Shown: positions 9,121 through 19,088, counted from the stretch's first letter. The stretch is DNA of 64,000 nucleotides from Dyadobacter tibetensis Y620-1 (GCF_000566685.1 NZ_AZQN01000001.1:248001-312000), one strand, 5' to 3'. Translations and numbers: made by a program. Notes: generated from the letters alone by a model not told the origin.

Positions 9121-9900
9121 TTACTTCGTTCTTACATAGAAGTGGGTAACGTTGCCTTTGCCGGAGTGTCGCGAATCAATCTCTATTTCGGGGATATGTC
9201 TTATCAGATCGACAAGCTTTTTATATCCATAGTTCCTGGAGTCAAAATCTGGTTTTTTCTTTAGAATCATAGTGCCTAATACCCCCAGAAAAATCCAACC
9301 ATCCTCTTCAGAATTATCGTTAATGCTGTCGGCAATCAGTTTGACCAGTTCCTTATCTATTTTGGATACCGAATTATTATCGTCTTTGGCCGGATCGGTG
9401 TCGGGTTTGTTAGGCTCTTTCCTAGATTTCTTACTAGAAATATTTTCCTGCTTACTTTCTTTTTTGAGGATCTCTATATAAATAAATTTATTACAGGAAG
9501 CAATAAAGGCCCCGGGGGTCTTGCGCTCTCCAATACCGTAAACCTGCATGCCTGCCTCCCTAAGCCTGGTTGCCAATCGGGTGAAATCACTGTCCGAAGA
9601 GACGATACAGAACCCATCTACATTTCCGGTATAGAGAATATCCATGGCATCAATAATAAGCGCGGAATCGGAGGAGTTTTTTCCGGAGGTATAGCTGTAT
9701 TGCTGGACAGGGGATATTGCGTTTTCCAATAATACCGTTTTCCAGCCCGATAGGGTAGGTTTGGTCCAGTCTCCATAAATACGTTTGAAGGTCGGTGTCC
9801 CATATTTTGCAATCTCCTCCAACATATCTTTAATGTTAGCGTAGGGTACGTTGTCAGCGTCTATTAACACTGCTAATCTTAACTCATTATTTCTATCCAT
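9121..9900 (-). CDS. NYN-domain / LOTUS (OST-HTH) RNA-binding protein
   Basis: The protein has 259 residues. Residues 1-150 form a NYN (PIN-like) domain: RLAVLIDADNVPYANIKDML at the start, an RIYGDWT block, DSALIIDAMDILY, and the hallmark GFCIVSSDSDFTRLATRLREAG with its paired aspartates for metal binding. A charged Lys/Ser-rich linker (about 150-175) leads to a C-terminal OST-HTH/LOTUS domain (about 185-257, ending YKKLVDLIRHIPEIEID...HFYVRTK). The family (COG1432, LabA-like) is thought to bind or cut RNA. It stands alone, with its own terminator. Confidence 0.85.
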   Translation of the reverse strand: MDRNNELRLAVLIDADNVPYANIKDMLEEIAKYGTPTFKRIYGDWTKPTLSGWKTVLLENAISPVQQYSYTSGKNSSDSALIIDAMDILYTGNVDGFCIVSSDSDFTRLATRLREAGMQVYGIGERKTPGAFIASCNKFIYIEILKKESKQENISSKKSRKEPNKPDTDPAKDDNNSVSKIDKELVKLIADSINDNSEEDGWIFLGVLGTMILKKKPDFDSRNYGYKKLVDLIRHIPEIEIDSRHSGKGNVTHFYVRTK

Positions 9901-10155
9901 AATTCATTCCATCTATATGATTGCGACTGTAAGGAAACTGTGGTTACAATCTTTACAATTTCTTAGCTGGGGCAAATATAAGGCTACATTATATATTTCA
10001 AGGATTAATATCTGATCCAGGGCATGCCGGGCACCAGGAGGTCAATAGGCCATTAAGTTTTCAGGGAGGCAAGGGTAAACCCGGTATTTTTCGTCGTAAT
10101 ACTAGGATTTAATTATTATTTAAGGGCGAAAAAATATAAAAATATTAATTCTGCA

Positions 10156-11871
10156 ATGATGGCTCAACTGAATATGAAATCGACAAACCAACGAAGCTAT
10201 GATGCAATTGTTGTGGGTACAGGAATAAGTGGGGGCTGGGCCGCAAAGGAGCTTTGTGAGAAAGGCCTTAAAACACTTATTCTGGAAAGAGGGCGTGATG
10301 TTAAACATATACAAGATTATCCTACCACCCATATGATGCCATGGGAGTTTGAGCACAGGGGCAGGCCAAGTTTAGCAATTCAAAAAGCCAATCCTATCGC
10401 TAGCCGCCATTATATTTTCAAGGAAGATGCCATGCATTTCGTGGTGAAAGATGCTGAGCATCCCTATATTCAAGACAAGCCATTCGATTGGATGCGTGGG
10501 TATCAGGTAGGTGGGCGCTCATTGCTCTGGGCCCGACAGACCCAGCGTTGGTCCGATTTCGATTTTGAAGGACCTGCCCGGGACGGGTTCGCCGTCGACT
10601 GGCCCATACGTTATGCCGATCTGGCTCCTTGGTATAGCTACGTGGAAAAATTTGTAGGTATTTGCGGAAACAATGATCATATTCCTCATCTGCCGGATGG
10701 GGAATTTTTGCCGGCATTTGAAATGAGTTGCGTAGAGAAGCATTTGAGTGAACATATAAAAAAACAATATGGAGGTTCTAGGCACCTCATTGCCAGTCGA
10801 GCCGCTCATATAACTGATCCTCAACCTATTCATACCCAACAAGGCCGGGCGAAATGCCAGCATCGGTATATGTGCCAAAGGGGCTGCCCCTTTGGTGGTT
10901 ATTTTAGCTCTAATTCTTCCACCCTCCCTTGGGCTGAGAAAACAGGTAATCTTACTTTGAAGTCCGATTCAGTGGTCCATTCGGTCATTTATGATGAACA
11001 CCAACAAAAGGCTATTGGCGTTCGGGTAGTGGATGCTCTGGATGGGGAAATCACGGAATATTACGCTCGAATTATCTTCCTTAATGCCTCAGCTATCAAT
11101 ACCAATCTAATCTTACTTAATTCCCGAACAAGAAGATTTCCTGATGGCCTGGGAAACGATTCCGGATTACTGGGAAAATATATCGGTTTTCATAATTATA
11201 GTGGGCGAGTCTCGGCAGATGTAGACGATTTCTTTGCCTTTCAAAGTGATGGAAGACGACCCACTGGCACTTACATACCTCGTTTTCGTAACGTTTATAA
11301 ACAAGAAACAAATTTTTTAAGAGGCTATTCCGCCTCCTGTAATAGTTCCAAAAAAGATAATCCTACTCCGGAAATGGGAGCGGTTCTTAAGAAAAGCCTA
11401 TTGATGCCCAGTCACCAAGGATGGACGATAGCTGCACAAATGATGGGCGAAACAATTCCTAAGGAAAGCAATAGTGTTAGGCTCGATGAGCTGGAGACGG
11501 ATCGCTGGGGTATCCCTTTATTACGTATGTCAGTAGATTTTGATGAGAATGATGAAAAAATGTTGCAAGATTTCTATGAACAGATCTCTGAAATGTTTGA
11601 TACAGCGGGTTTTAAAAATATTAAAACCAGTCATACCCGTCGTAATCCTGGGAGTGAAAATCATGAGATGGGAGGAGTTCGGATGGGACATGATCCTAAG
11701 ACTTCACTCCTAAATGGCTTCAATCAAATGCATCTTTGTCGAAATGTCTTCGTCACCGACGGTGCCTGTATGACCTCCACTTCTACCCAAAATCCCTCAT
11801 TGACCTATATGGCGCTCACAGCCCGTGCTGTAGACTTTGCCTTCTCCCAACTAAAACGAGGTGAATTATAG
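10156..11871 (+). CDS. GMC-family FAD-dependent oxidoreductase
   Basis: The protein has 571 residues. The FAD-binding N-terminus reads YDAIVVGTGISGGWAAKEL (Gly21-Gly26) followed by LILERG. A middle region has VGGRSLLWARQTQR. The C-terminal domain contains HEMGGVRMGHDP and NVFVTDGACMTSTSTQNPSLT, the conserved GMC active-site and closing motifs. Cys-rich RAKCQHRYMCQRGCPFGG is typical of the gluconate-2-dehydrogenase large-subunit-like branch. No signal peptide or Tat motif is present in this frame and no small subunit lies next to it, unlike most relatives. Met7 could also be the start. The substrate is probably a sugar or polyol (inference). Confidence 0.85.
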   Translation: MMAQLNMKSTNQRSYDAIVVGTGISGGWAAKELCEKGLKTLILERGRDVKHIQDYPTTHMMPWEFEHRGRPSLAIQKANPIASRHYIFKEDAMHFVVKDAEHPYIQDKPFDWMRGYQVGGRSLLWARQTQRWSDFDFEGPARDGFAVDWPIRYADLAPWYSYVEKFVGICGNNDHIPHLPDGEFLPAFEMSCVEKHLSEHIKKQYGGSRHLIASRAAHITDPQPIHTQQGRAKCQHRYMCQRGCPFGGYFSSNSSTLPWAEKTGNLTLKSDSVVHSVIYDEHQQKAIGVRVVDALDGEITEYYARIIFLNASAINTNLILLNSRTRRFPDGLGNDSGLLGKYIGFHNYSGRVSADVDDFFAFQSDGRRPTGTYIPRFRNVYKQETNFLRGYSASCNSSKKDNPTPEMGAVLKKSLLMPSHQGWTIAAQMMGETIPKESNSVRLDELETDRWGIPLLRMSVDFDENDEKMLQDFYEQISEMFDTAGFKNIKTSHTRRNPGSENHEMGGVRMGHDPKTSLLNGFNQMHLCRNVFVTDGACMTSTSTQNPSLTYMALTARAVDFAFSQLKRGEL

Positions 11872-11975
11872 GGGAAATAATATGTTGGATATAGTATGAA
11901 AATACTGGGTATGAGCTATATATCCCTTTCTTTCTGATTGGGATACTTTTTTATTGTCAATATAAGATATATTTA

Positions 11976-12007
11976 TTTGGACTAATTATAAATTAATATT
12001 AGGTTTG
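11976..12007 (+). promoter_or_regulatory. Bacteroidota-type promoter of the iron-uptake operon
   Basis: A -33-like TTTG at 11976-11979 is separated by 20 bases from TAGGTTTG at 12000-12007, an exact match to TAnnTTTG. Transcription would begin near 12014, leaving a leader of about 134 bases before the TonB receptor start. Confidence 0.55.
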
Positions 12008-12074
12008 TAACCTGATTGAAATATCAATGCCGAAGGGGTCAAGCCAGAGGTTTGAAAATTAGATTGGATAAAAT

Positions 12075-12117
12075 GGATCGTACGGCGCCAACCGTACGAT
12101 CCCCCACAAGGTTGTGG
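12075..12117 (+). promoter_or_regulatory. Structured leader RNA: two adjacent hairpins before the TonB receptor
   Basis: Hairpin 1 has perfect 11-bp arms, GGATCGTACGG (12075-12085) and CCGTACGATCC (12092-12102), with a 6-base loop CGCCAA. Hairpin 2 is CCACA (12104-12108) with TGTGG (12113-12117), followed by TTCTTTT. The second has terminator shape, so the leader could act as an attenuator of the operon. The long distance from the upstream GMC gene (about 200 bases) and the position after a good promoter favour a leader over a plain terminator. Confidence 0.5.
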
Positions 12118-12147
12118 TTCTTTTAAAATCGTCAAAATTTAAAAGTA

Positions 12148-14517
12148 ATGCAAGTTAAAAAAATCTTTCTAACTGGGCTACTCGGGTCCTGTTGTTTCTT
12201 CTCTTATGCCCAATACGGGCGGGTAGAGGGGCGGGTTACCTCCGATTCAAACCAGCCTCTTCCGGGAGCATCAGTAACCTTATCAGGGAGCCAATATGGT
12301 ACCAACACCGATTTTAATGCCCATTACGTATTGGAAAATCTTCCCTTGGGTAGCTATCAGATGGTCATATCCTATGTGGGGTTTAAAACAAAAACAGTTT
12401 CCATGCAGATCCGCCAGGGTCAAAGTCAGAGGCTCAATATAGCCCTGGAGGAGGCCACTGAACAGCTTAAATCAGTGGCCGTGCAGGGACGTAGTGTTGC
12501 TACCGAAGTGAATCGGCAGGCTTATAATGTTACGGCAATCGATGCCCGTAAGCTTCAGAATGCCACTCTGGACTTGTCTGATGCTCTTGACAGGGTTTCT
12601 GGGGTTCGCATTAGAGAAAATGGTGGTGTGGGGTCGAAAATGAACTTCTCTCTGAACGGGTTTACGGGAAGGCAGGTAAAATTCTTTCTGGACGGTGTAC
12701 CTATGGACAATTTTGGGTCGAGCTTTCAGCTCAATAATATTCCTATCAATCTGGCCGAAAGAATTGAAGTTTATAAGGGTGTGGTTCCCATTTGGTTAGG
12801 GTCCGATGCCTTGGGAGGTGCTGTGAATATTATTACCTCGAACAGAGAAAGTACTTATTTAGATGCCTCCTATTCCTATGGCTCTTTCAATACGCATCGA
12901 ACCACGATCAATGCCGGATTTACAGGAAAGAAGGGATTGATGGTTCAGCTCAATGCATTTCAAAATTATTCAGATAATAATTATTGGATTAATGTCGATG
13001 TAGCGGATATCAATACCGGAGAATATTTTAAAAATCAGCGTCTCAGACGCTTTCATGATACTTATCATAACGAGACGGTTATCGCCGGCATAGGTGTTGT
13101 TGGAAAGAAATTTGCCGACCGCTTATTGGTAGGCCTTACCCTTGGACAAAATAAAGCAGATATACAAACAGGAGCTCGAATGGTGAGTGTGTTTGGAAAT
13201 TGGTATCGTAGGGGAAATATTGTGATGCCTTCTGTTAAATACCATAAAAAGAATTTGTTTGTGAAAGGGCTGGATTTAAATATTTCCGCCAATTTTAATC
13301 TGGGTATGGAACAGAACGTCGATACACTCAACAGACGCTATAATTGGTTTCAGCAGTATAAGCAATATGACGGCCCGGGCAGTGAACGCGAACGATCCTT
13401 ATATAAATTTAAAAATAATAACGGGTTGGTAACGGCCAATCTTAATTATGCCCTTGGTAAAGGTCATACTGTTACGATCAATAACGTATTTAACAGCTTC
13501 AATCGTCGGGGGAAAGATGAGCTATACCCACAGAGTGAAAAATATGAACAACCGAAATTTAAAAGCAAAAATGTACTAGGATTAGGTTACAAGCTTGAGC
13601 CTACGGATCGTTGGAGCAGTTCGATTTTTATTAAACAGTTTTCTCAGTTGAACCGGTATTCTCAGACCTACAATCCAAGCGGAAATTGGGGAGATATAGC
13701 CTATTTGCGTCAAAAAAGTCAGTTTTATAAATATGGTTATGGAATGGCTGCAACCTATTTTCTCTCTTCCAATTTTCAATGGAAAGCATCCTTTGAGAAA
13801 AGCTACAGGTTACCAGAAACCGATGAACTGTTCGGTGACCTTATTAATCTGGAGGGAAATATTGAGCTGGACCCCGAATCTAGCAATAATTACAACTTAG
13901 GACTTGCTTACCATAGAAGGGTGGGGCTGCACCACCGCCTGAGCCTGGATGCTAATGTATTGTATCGGGATGCGAAAGATTTTATCCGGCCTAAACTGAA
14001 TGCAAATCAGACCAAACAGGTGATGGATAACCTAGCTAATGTTACCAATTTTGGTTTTGACACCGAAATTCGGTACCACTATAAACGCATTCTGACGACC
14101 GGGGTAAATATTACCTATCAGAATCTTAGAAATAACACACGCTATGAAGATGGATATACCTTGGAAAGTCCCTTATACCGTGACAGAATCCCTAATATGC
14201 CATTCCTGTTTGGAAATGCGGATGCTTCTATATTCCTAGCTGATTTTCTAAAGAAGGGTAACAGCCTGACCTTTGGTTACAACCTTCTTTATGTTCATGC
14301 ATATTATTTGTACTGGCCTAGTCTGGGGAGTGACAAACTTAATATCCCCCAACAGCTCAATCATGATCTGAATATTATTTATGCTATGGCCGATGGTCGT
14401 TACAACCTGGCTCTGGAGTGTAAGAACCTTTTGGACAGTAAATTATATGATAATTTTAGTCTGCAAAAACCCAGTAGAGGTTACTATGTTAAGTTCAGAT
14501 ATTTCCTCAGTAAATAA
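12148..14517 (+). CDS. TonB-dependent receptor, probably for iron-siderophore
   Basis: The protein has 789 residues: a signal peptide (cut near FFSYAQYG), a carboxypeptidase-regulatory-like domain (about 24-110, VEGRVTSDSNQPLPGASVTL), a plug (about 115-225, with RVSGVRIRENGG and IPINLAERIEVYKGVVP), and a 22-strand-type barrel ending in FRYFLSK. The substrate is inferred from context: the next two genes code for a DUF4374 lipoprotein and a PepSY membrane protein, the usual Bacteroidota companions of siderophore receptors. The DUF4374 gene starts 31 bases after the stop, consistent with one operon. Confidence 0.85.
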   Translation: MQVKKIFLTGLLGSCCFFSYAQYGRVEGRVTSDSNQPLPGASVTLSGSQYGTNTDFNAHYVLENLPLGSYQMVISYVGFKTKTVSMQIRQGQSQRLNIALEEATEQLKSVAVQGRSVATEVNRQAYNVTAIDARKLQNATLDLSDALDRVSGVRIRENGGVGSKMNFSLNGFTGRQVKFFLDGVPMDNFGSSFQLNNIPINLAERIEVYKGVVPIWLGSDALGGAVNIITSNRESTYLDASYSYGSFNTHRTTINAGFTGKKGLMVQLNAFQNYSDNNYWINVDVADINTGEYFKNQRLRRFHDTYHNETVIAGIGVVGKKFADRLLVGLTLGQNKADIQTGARMVSVFGNWYRRGNIVMPSVKYHKKNLFVKGLDLNISANFNLGMEQNVDTLNRRYNWFQQYKQYDGPGSERERSLYKFKNNNGLVTANLNYALGKGHTVTINNVFNSFNRRGKDELYPQSEKYEQPKFKSKNVLGLGYKLEPTDRWSSSIFIKQFSQLNRYSQTYNPSGNWGDIAYLRQKSQFYKYGYGMAATYFLSSNFQWKASFEKSYRLPETDELFGDLINLEGNIELDPESSNNYNLGLAYHRRVGLHHRLSLDANVLYRDAKDFIRPKLNANQTKQVMDNLANVTNFGFDTEIRYHYKRILTTGVNITYQNLRNNTRYEDGYTLESPLYRDRIPNMPFLFGNADASIFLADFLKKGNSLTFGYNLLYVHAYYLYWPSLGSDKLNIPQQLNHDLNIIYAMADGRYNLALECKNLLDSKLYDNFSLQKPSRGYYVKFRYFLSK

Positions 14518-14548
14518 TTTTTTTTCTCATTCATACTCATAATTTTTT

Positions 14549-15784
14549 ATGAAAAACTTACTCCTGAATGTCGGAAGTTTTTTAACTGCCGCTATACTTT
14601 TTATTTCTTGTAATAACGAAAAGACAGTATCTCCTTCTCCAGAACCTGGGTCAGAATCGGGAGACAGATTTGTCATTGCCTCTTCTCCCATTGGATCATC
14701 GGGTGTTGCCGATTACCTACTCACGACAAGTGATCTGAGCCAGGGAATTATTAGTACCATAGGCCAGGGTATCGAGCAAGATGGTACTTACCGGTACTAT
14801 ATGACTCACAAAGGAAATTTTTTTAGCTTATTATATGGCCAGGGTAATCCTGGAGCAGTAACGACCTATAGATTGGATGAGAAAGGAGAACTCGAGAAGT
14901 TCTCGGATTTTCAAAGTGAAACAGTCCAAGTTTTTGCTGCAGTTAATGATGATATCCTTACCATAAAAGTACCACGTTCTGGAGATGAGAATGCCTCCTG
15001 GTTTAGAATAAATGCCCAGGAAGCCAAAATTGTAGGGGAAGGCAAAATCAATATCGTTGCTTTAGCTGGAAATGGGGAACGTGCTCATTTTACCTGGGCA
15101 CAGCAGGTAGGTGATAAGGTATTTGCCCCCTTTATGAGCATAAAAGGAGCGGCTCCGGACGTCTTTGGAACATCCTTTCCCGACAGCAGTTGGATTGCTG
15201 TCTATGATTACCCGGGAATGCAGCTTCAAAAAGTGATAAAAGACAATCGTACAGGGGTGATCGGCACCTATTTTAATAATGGAATTTTGGTGGATGAAAA
15301 GGGAGATACCTATGCCTTTTCAGCAGCCGTTAGCACTAATTCCGGAAAGTTAAACGGGAAAAATCCGTCTGCGTTTGTCAAAATCAAGCATGGGACGACT
15401 GAATTTGATTCATCTTATTTTTTCAATATGGAAGAGGTTTCAGGAGGGAAAAAGGTGATTGGTGCGACCTATCTGAGTCAGGGAAATGTGCTAGTCTACA
15501 TGTTATCCGATCCTGCCAACCAATATGGACCCGTAAGGATGGCACGGATCAATTTATATAACAAATCATTTGCCTGGGTAGGAGGTGTGCCGGAGGAAAT
15601 ACTTTCCAAATCGGCCAGCTACAATAATAACACCATTACTGAAGATGGCAAAAAGGTATTCGTGGGGATCAATACAGAGGAAGGAAGTTGGGTGTATTCT
15701 GTGGATATAGAAGCTGCTCAGGCCACCAAAGGCTTAAAAGTAGAAGGTGGGAAAATTACGGCTATCGTAAAAATGGATCGCTAA
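14549..15784 (+). CDS. DUF4374-type surface lipoprotein of an iron-uptake operon
   Basis: The protein has 411 residues. The N-terminus is a lipoprotein signal (hydrophobic stretch, then LFISC with Cys21). The rest looks like a seven-bladed propeller with repeated blades such as RFVIASSPIGSSGVADYLLTT and the conserved PDSSWIAVYDYPGM segment typical of DUF4374. The family is found next to TonB receptors for siderophores and may help capture or release the ligand, but the exact job is unknown. It sits between the receptor and the PepSY gene on the same strand. Confidence 0.75.
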   Translation: MKNLLLNVGSFLTAAILFISCNNEKTVSPSPEPGSESGDRFVIASSPIGSSGVADYLLTTSDLSQGIISTIGQGIEQDGTYRYYMTHKGNFFSLLYGQGNPGAVTTYRLDEKGELEKFSDFQSETVQVFAAVNDDILTIKVPRSGDENASWFRINAQEAKIVGEGKINIVALAGNGERAHFTWAQQVGDKVFAPFMSIKGAAPDVFGTSFPDSSWIAVYDYPGMQLQKVIKDNRTGVIGTYFNNGILVDEKGDTYAFSAAVSTNSGKLNGKNPSAFVKIKHGTTEFDSSYFFNMEEVSGGKKVIGATYLSQGNVLVYMLSDPANQYGPVRMARINLYNKSFAWVGGVPEEILSKSASYNNNTITEDGKKVFVGINTEEGSWVYSVDIEAAQATKGLKVEGGKITAIVKMDR

Positions 15785-15878
15785 ATATAGTTCTACACAT
15801 ATGATTTGGGGGCTAACTGTGAAATCAATTCCAGTACAGGATACATAGGTAGCCCTCATATCCATTAAATGACGCTCC

Positions 15879-17138
15879 ATGAAATTTACATTCAGAAAGA
15901 TTAATAATTGGATCCACCTCTGGCTAGGCCTGGTCTCCGGACTAATCGTTTTTATTGTTTGTGTTACGGCCTGTCTTTGGGTTTTTCAAGAAGAAGTAAC
16001 TGATTTGGTTAAACCAGAACTTCGGATAGCGCCGAAGGATCAAGCCATTTTGCTCCCTTCCGAACTTTTGACAATTGCAGAGAAGAAATATCCCGATTTA
16101 AAGGTGAGTTACGCCATCTATCGAAGAGAGCGAACAATCCATCTGAATCTTGGGGAGAGAAGGGGAAAGGGCGTGGGATTGGAAATTAACCCTTATACAG
16201 GCGCTATTATATCTGAAAATAAAAGCGGTGAAGGACTCGCTGGTTTTTTTAGGTGGGCGATAGTAGGCCATCGGTTCCTTTGGTTGCCGGTTGAAATAGG
16301 CCGGCCCATTGTTAATTACGGAACATTAATATTTGTAATACTCTTGATTACCGGGTTAATCTGGTGGTATCCTCGAAAATGGAACCGAGCGACCCGGGAT
16401 AAAAGTTTTAGAATTAAGTGGGGTGCCTCCTTTAAGCGTATAAATCTGGATCTTCATAATGTTTTAGGATTTTATTCCCTACTTTTTGTTCTGGCCATTG
16501 CCCTGACCGGAATGGTGTACGGGCTGGAGTGGTACAGTAAGGGGCTATATTGGGTCACCACTGGTGGTCAGCATCTCCCTGCACGTGAAAAGGCCCAGTC
16601 AGATACTTCACAGATTGGCCAACTTTATAGTCGGGCTCAGGCAATGGACAAGGCATGGGGGACTGTGATCCGGAAGCATCCGGAAGCCATGGGGTTCTAT
16701 TACAGTTTTCCTGATACGCGTAGACCAGCATCAACTATCAATATGACCGTATACCCAAGTAAAGGACAATTTTATAATAGTCAGTCCTATACCTTCGATC
16801 AGCATACGCTTCAAGAATTACCGAAAAATGAAATTTATGGTACCCCCTTCGGCCAGGCGGAGTTCGGGGCAAAGCTTAGACGGATGAATTATGATATACA
16901 TATAGGAAGCATTTTGGGTTTCCCTGGAAAAGTTCTCGCCTTCCTGGTAACTCTGATCGGCGCATCCCTTCCAGTTACCGGGTTTATTATTTGGTGGAAT
17001 AGAAAGGGGTTTGGAAAAAGGAAGGGCAGAAGGCCTGCCCTAAAGCAACGGGAACGCGAAGTCAATGATAAGGCAAGACCCATCCGAATTCGACCCGAAT
17101 TTAACCGCAGCTTTAAATCTGGAATCAATCAGCAATGA
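15879..17138 (+). CDS. PepSY-associated transmembrane protein (probable iron-siderophore reductase-like)
   Basis: The protein has 419 residues with four predicted membrane segments: about 14-35 (LWLGLVSGLIVFIVCVTACL), 140-165, 190-215 (LGFYSLLFVLAIALTGMVYG) and 345-375. Two periplasmic PepSY-like loops lie between them. Conserved histidines (IHLW near the start, VGHRFLW, NLDLHNVLG, YDIHIGSILG) look like haem or metal ligands. Members of this family with such contexts are proposed to reduce ferric siderophores at the inner membrane. The C-terminal tail is basic. It is the third gene of the iron operon. Confidence 0.8.
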   Translation: MKFTFRKINNWIHLWLGLVSGLIVFIVCVTACLWVFQEEVTDLVKPELRIAPKDQAILLPSELLTIAEKKYPDLKVSYAIYRRERTIHLNLGERRGKGVGLEINPYTGAIISENKSGEGLAGFFRWAIVGHRFLWLPVEIGRPIVNYGTLIFVILLITGLIWWYPRKWNRATRDKSFRIKWGASFKRINLDLHNVLGFYSLLFVLAIALTGMVYGLEWYSKGLYWVTTGGQHLPAREKAQSDTSQIGQLYSRAQAMDKAWGTVIRKHPEAMGFYYSFPDTRRPASTINMTVYPSKGQFYNSQSYTFDQHTLQELPKNEIYGTPFGQAEFGAKLRRMNYDIHIGSILGFPGKVLAFLVTLIGASLPVTGFIIWWNRKGFGKRKGRRPALKQREREVNDKARPIRIRPEFNRSFKSGINQQ

Positions 17139-17203
17139 TATTCCTGGCGAGCCGATAAAACAACGGTCTCGTTTTAGTCTCTAAAATTTTATGTTTTCTA
17201 TCC

Positions 17204-17255
17204 AGTGAAAGGGGTGGGGCTGGCTTGATATTTTAGCTATCTTCACCTTTTCACT
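17204..17255 (+). terminator. Possible terminator after the iron operon
   Basis: An imperfect stem pairs AGTGAAAGGGGTG (17204-17216) with CACCTTTTCACT (17244-17255), with one bulge and a long loop, followed by TTT. Position between the PepSY gene and the DUF202 gene fits a terminator, but the loop is large. Confidence 0.35.
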
Positions 17256-17270
17256 TTTATCAATCTATCC

Positions 17271-17657
17271 ATGGAAGAACTCCCCAAGCATGTAAAACCT
17301 ACTGACTTTCTTGCCAATGAGCGCACCTATCTGGCCTGGGTTCGTACCAGCATTGGCATTATGGCCTTTGGCTTTGTAGTAGTCAAATTTTCCCTGTTTG
17401 TCCGCCAAATATCTTTGGTATTAGGCAATGAAGTTAAAATGCCAACCCCCGCCCCAGGATATTCTCAATCTATCGGCGTTCTTTTGGTAGGCCTAGGTGT
17501 TATTTGTCTTACTCTTTCATATCTTCAGTTTCGCAAGACAGATCGGCAGTTGCGTAGGGGTATATATATGCCTACCAATCTGTTGACTAATTTGCTTACC
17601 GGATTGATCACACTAATCAGTATCCTGTTAATAATTTATTTGGCTAGGAGTGTTTAA
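17271..17657 (+). CDS. DUF202 (YidH-like) inner-membrane protein
   Basis: This 128-residue protein has the DUF202 signature FLANERTYLAWVRTSIGIMA near the N-terminus, followed by three membrane helices (about 27-48, 63-82 and 103-126). The function of the family is not established. It appears to be a single-gene unit, converging on the LLM monooxygenase gene. Confidence 0.85.
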   Translation: MEELPKHVKPTDFLANERTYLAWVRTSIGIMAFGFVVVKFSLFVRQISLVLGNEVKMPTPAPGYSQSIGVLLVGLGVICLTLSYLQFRKTDRQLRRGIYMPTNLLTNLLTGLITLISILLIIYLARSV

Positions 17658-17772
17658 TTTCAGGATGGTTGTGGAGTTGAAATAAAACAATACGGAAGTC
17701 ATGATGTAGGGTATCTATACCCAAGAAGGACTTATAACTTTATCAGAAAGTAAGCCCCGCCTGGGTGCTGTT

Positions 17773-18798
17773 TTAAATGATAACTTCGTTAATCTGTTTT
17801 ATACTCTCTGCCAAAATCCGATATGAATGACGGCGGGCTTCCTGGTTATAGATGGGCGCCGTAGCCATAATTTCATCTAGCTCGTACTTGGAAATAAACT
17901 CCTGCAACATTTTGGTAAGCTTTTGTGGACCTCCCACAAAGGAAAACCGGAGCATTTGGTTGACAGCATATTCTTGTTGAATGTCCCATAAGGAATCCAT
18001 ATGATCGACTGGAGGCTGCAGGAGCCTTCTCTTACCCGAAACCATACCCAGAAATAATTGCAGTAAAGAAGTGGATAATCTATAGGCCTCTGCGTCCTGA
18101 TCGGCCGCAATAACATTGACACAGGCCATTACATAGGGTCGGTCTAAATATTGTGAGGGTTTGAAATGCTGGCGATAATACTGAATAGAATCGGCAAAGT
18201 GGGTAGGAGCAAAATGGCTGGCGAAAGCATAAGGAAGGCCCAGTCCTGCTGCCAGCCGGGCACTGTCCGGACTCGAACCTAAAATCCAAATGGGAATATC
18301 CAGCCCCTCACCCGGTATGGCTCTGACTTGCGCGTTTTTATTTTCCGAAGAAAATAAGGTTTGTAAGGCCCGAACATCGGAAGGGAAATTATTGGCAGCA
18401 TGTATATTTTCCCCCCGGATGGCTCTGGCTGTAATCTGATCGGTGCCAGGTGCTCGCCCTAAGCCTAGGTCAATTCTTCCAGGAAACAGAGATTCTAATG
18501 TTCCAAACTGCTCGGCCACTATCAAGGGAGAGTGATTGGGAAGCATGATACCTCCCGATCCCACACGGATAGTGGATGTGCCCCCCGCTATATGGGCAAT
18601 GAGGACGGCAGTAGCCGAACTGGCAACGCTTTCCATATTATGATGCTCGGCTAGCCAGTAACGCTCATAGCCCATTTGCTCTACTGCTTGGGCAAGTTTA
18701 AGACTGTCTTTAAAGGAGTCGGATGGTTTCCTACCCTCCGAAACGGAGGCAAGATCTAAGACAGAGTATTTTAGTTGCTCTGATGTATGTAACTGCAT
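17773..18798 (-). CDS. LLM-class flavin-dependent monooxygenase (luciferase-like)
   Basis: The protein has 341 residues. It shows the bacterial luciferase-like TIM barrel: YERYWLAEHHNMESVASSATAVLIAHIAG in the first third, GSGGIMLPNHSPLIVAEQFGTLESLFPGRIDLGLGRAPGTD in the middle, and WILGSSPDSARLAAGLGLPYAFASHFAP later. These are hallmarks of the MsnO8/YhbW subgroup. It would use reduced FMN from a separate reductase to oxygenate an unknown substrate. No partner reductase is adjacent. Confidence 0.85.
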   Translation of the reverse strand: MQLHTSEQLKYSVLDLASVSEGRKPSDSFKDSLKLAQAVEQMGYERYWLAEHHNMESVASSATAVLIAHIAGGTSTIRVGSGGIMLPNHSPLIVAEQFGTLESLFPGRIDLGLGRAPGTDQITARAIRGENIHAANNFPSDVRALQTLFSSENKNAQVRAIPGEGLDIPIWILGSSPDSARLAAGLGLPYAFASHFAPTHFADSIQYYRQHFKPSQYLDRPYVMACVNVIAADQDAEAYRLSTSLLQLFLGMVSGKRRLLQPPVDHMDSLWDIQQEYAVNQMLRFSFVGGPQKLTKMLQEFISKYELDEIMATAPIYNQEARRHSYRILAESIKQINEVII

Positions 18799-19050
18799 GC
18801 GATCTGTATCAAATTAGTAAATTATAAAATTAGCCTTATGACTCCTCTGGTCCTCGGTGGAAGTTCTTAGACTTCATCTTTAACAACATTTGACCGAACA
18901 TAGTTGTAGGAGCCAGGATTATTTCTCGCATACAGGACTTTCGGCTGGTATAGTAACTACCATGATCAATCTCCAGGATCTGATAAGATGGTAGTCGGAT
19001 ATGTATACAAATTCCTAAAGTTTGGATAATTCTTCTAATTATTTGATCTA

Positions 19051-19058
19051 TATCTTTG
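19051..19058 (+). promoter_or_regulatory. TAnnTTTG -7 element before the DUF1553 lipoprotein gene
   Basis: TATCTTTG at 19051-19058 matches the Bacteroidota -7 consensus exactly and lies 31 bases before the chosen start at 19089. A TTTG at 19021 is 26 bases upstream, slightly further than usual, so the -33 element is uncertain. Confidence 0.4.
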
Positions 19059-19088
19059 TGGTACTTACAGATATTGAATTGCTGGATC

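Noticed and set aside
17658..17772. GGGTATCTATACCC as terminator between convergent genes
   Set aside because: Only a 5-bp stem without a T-tract; too weak to call.
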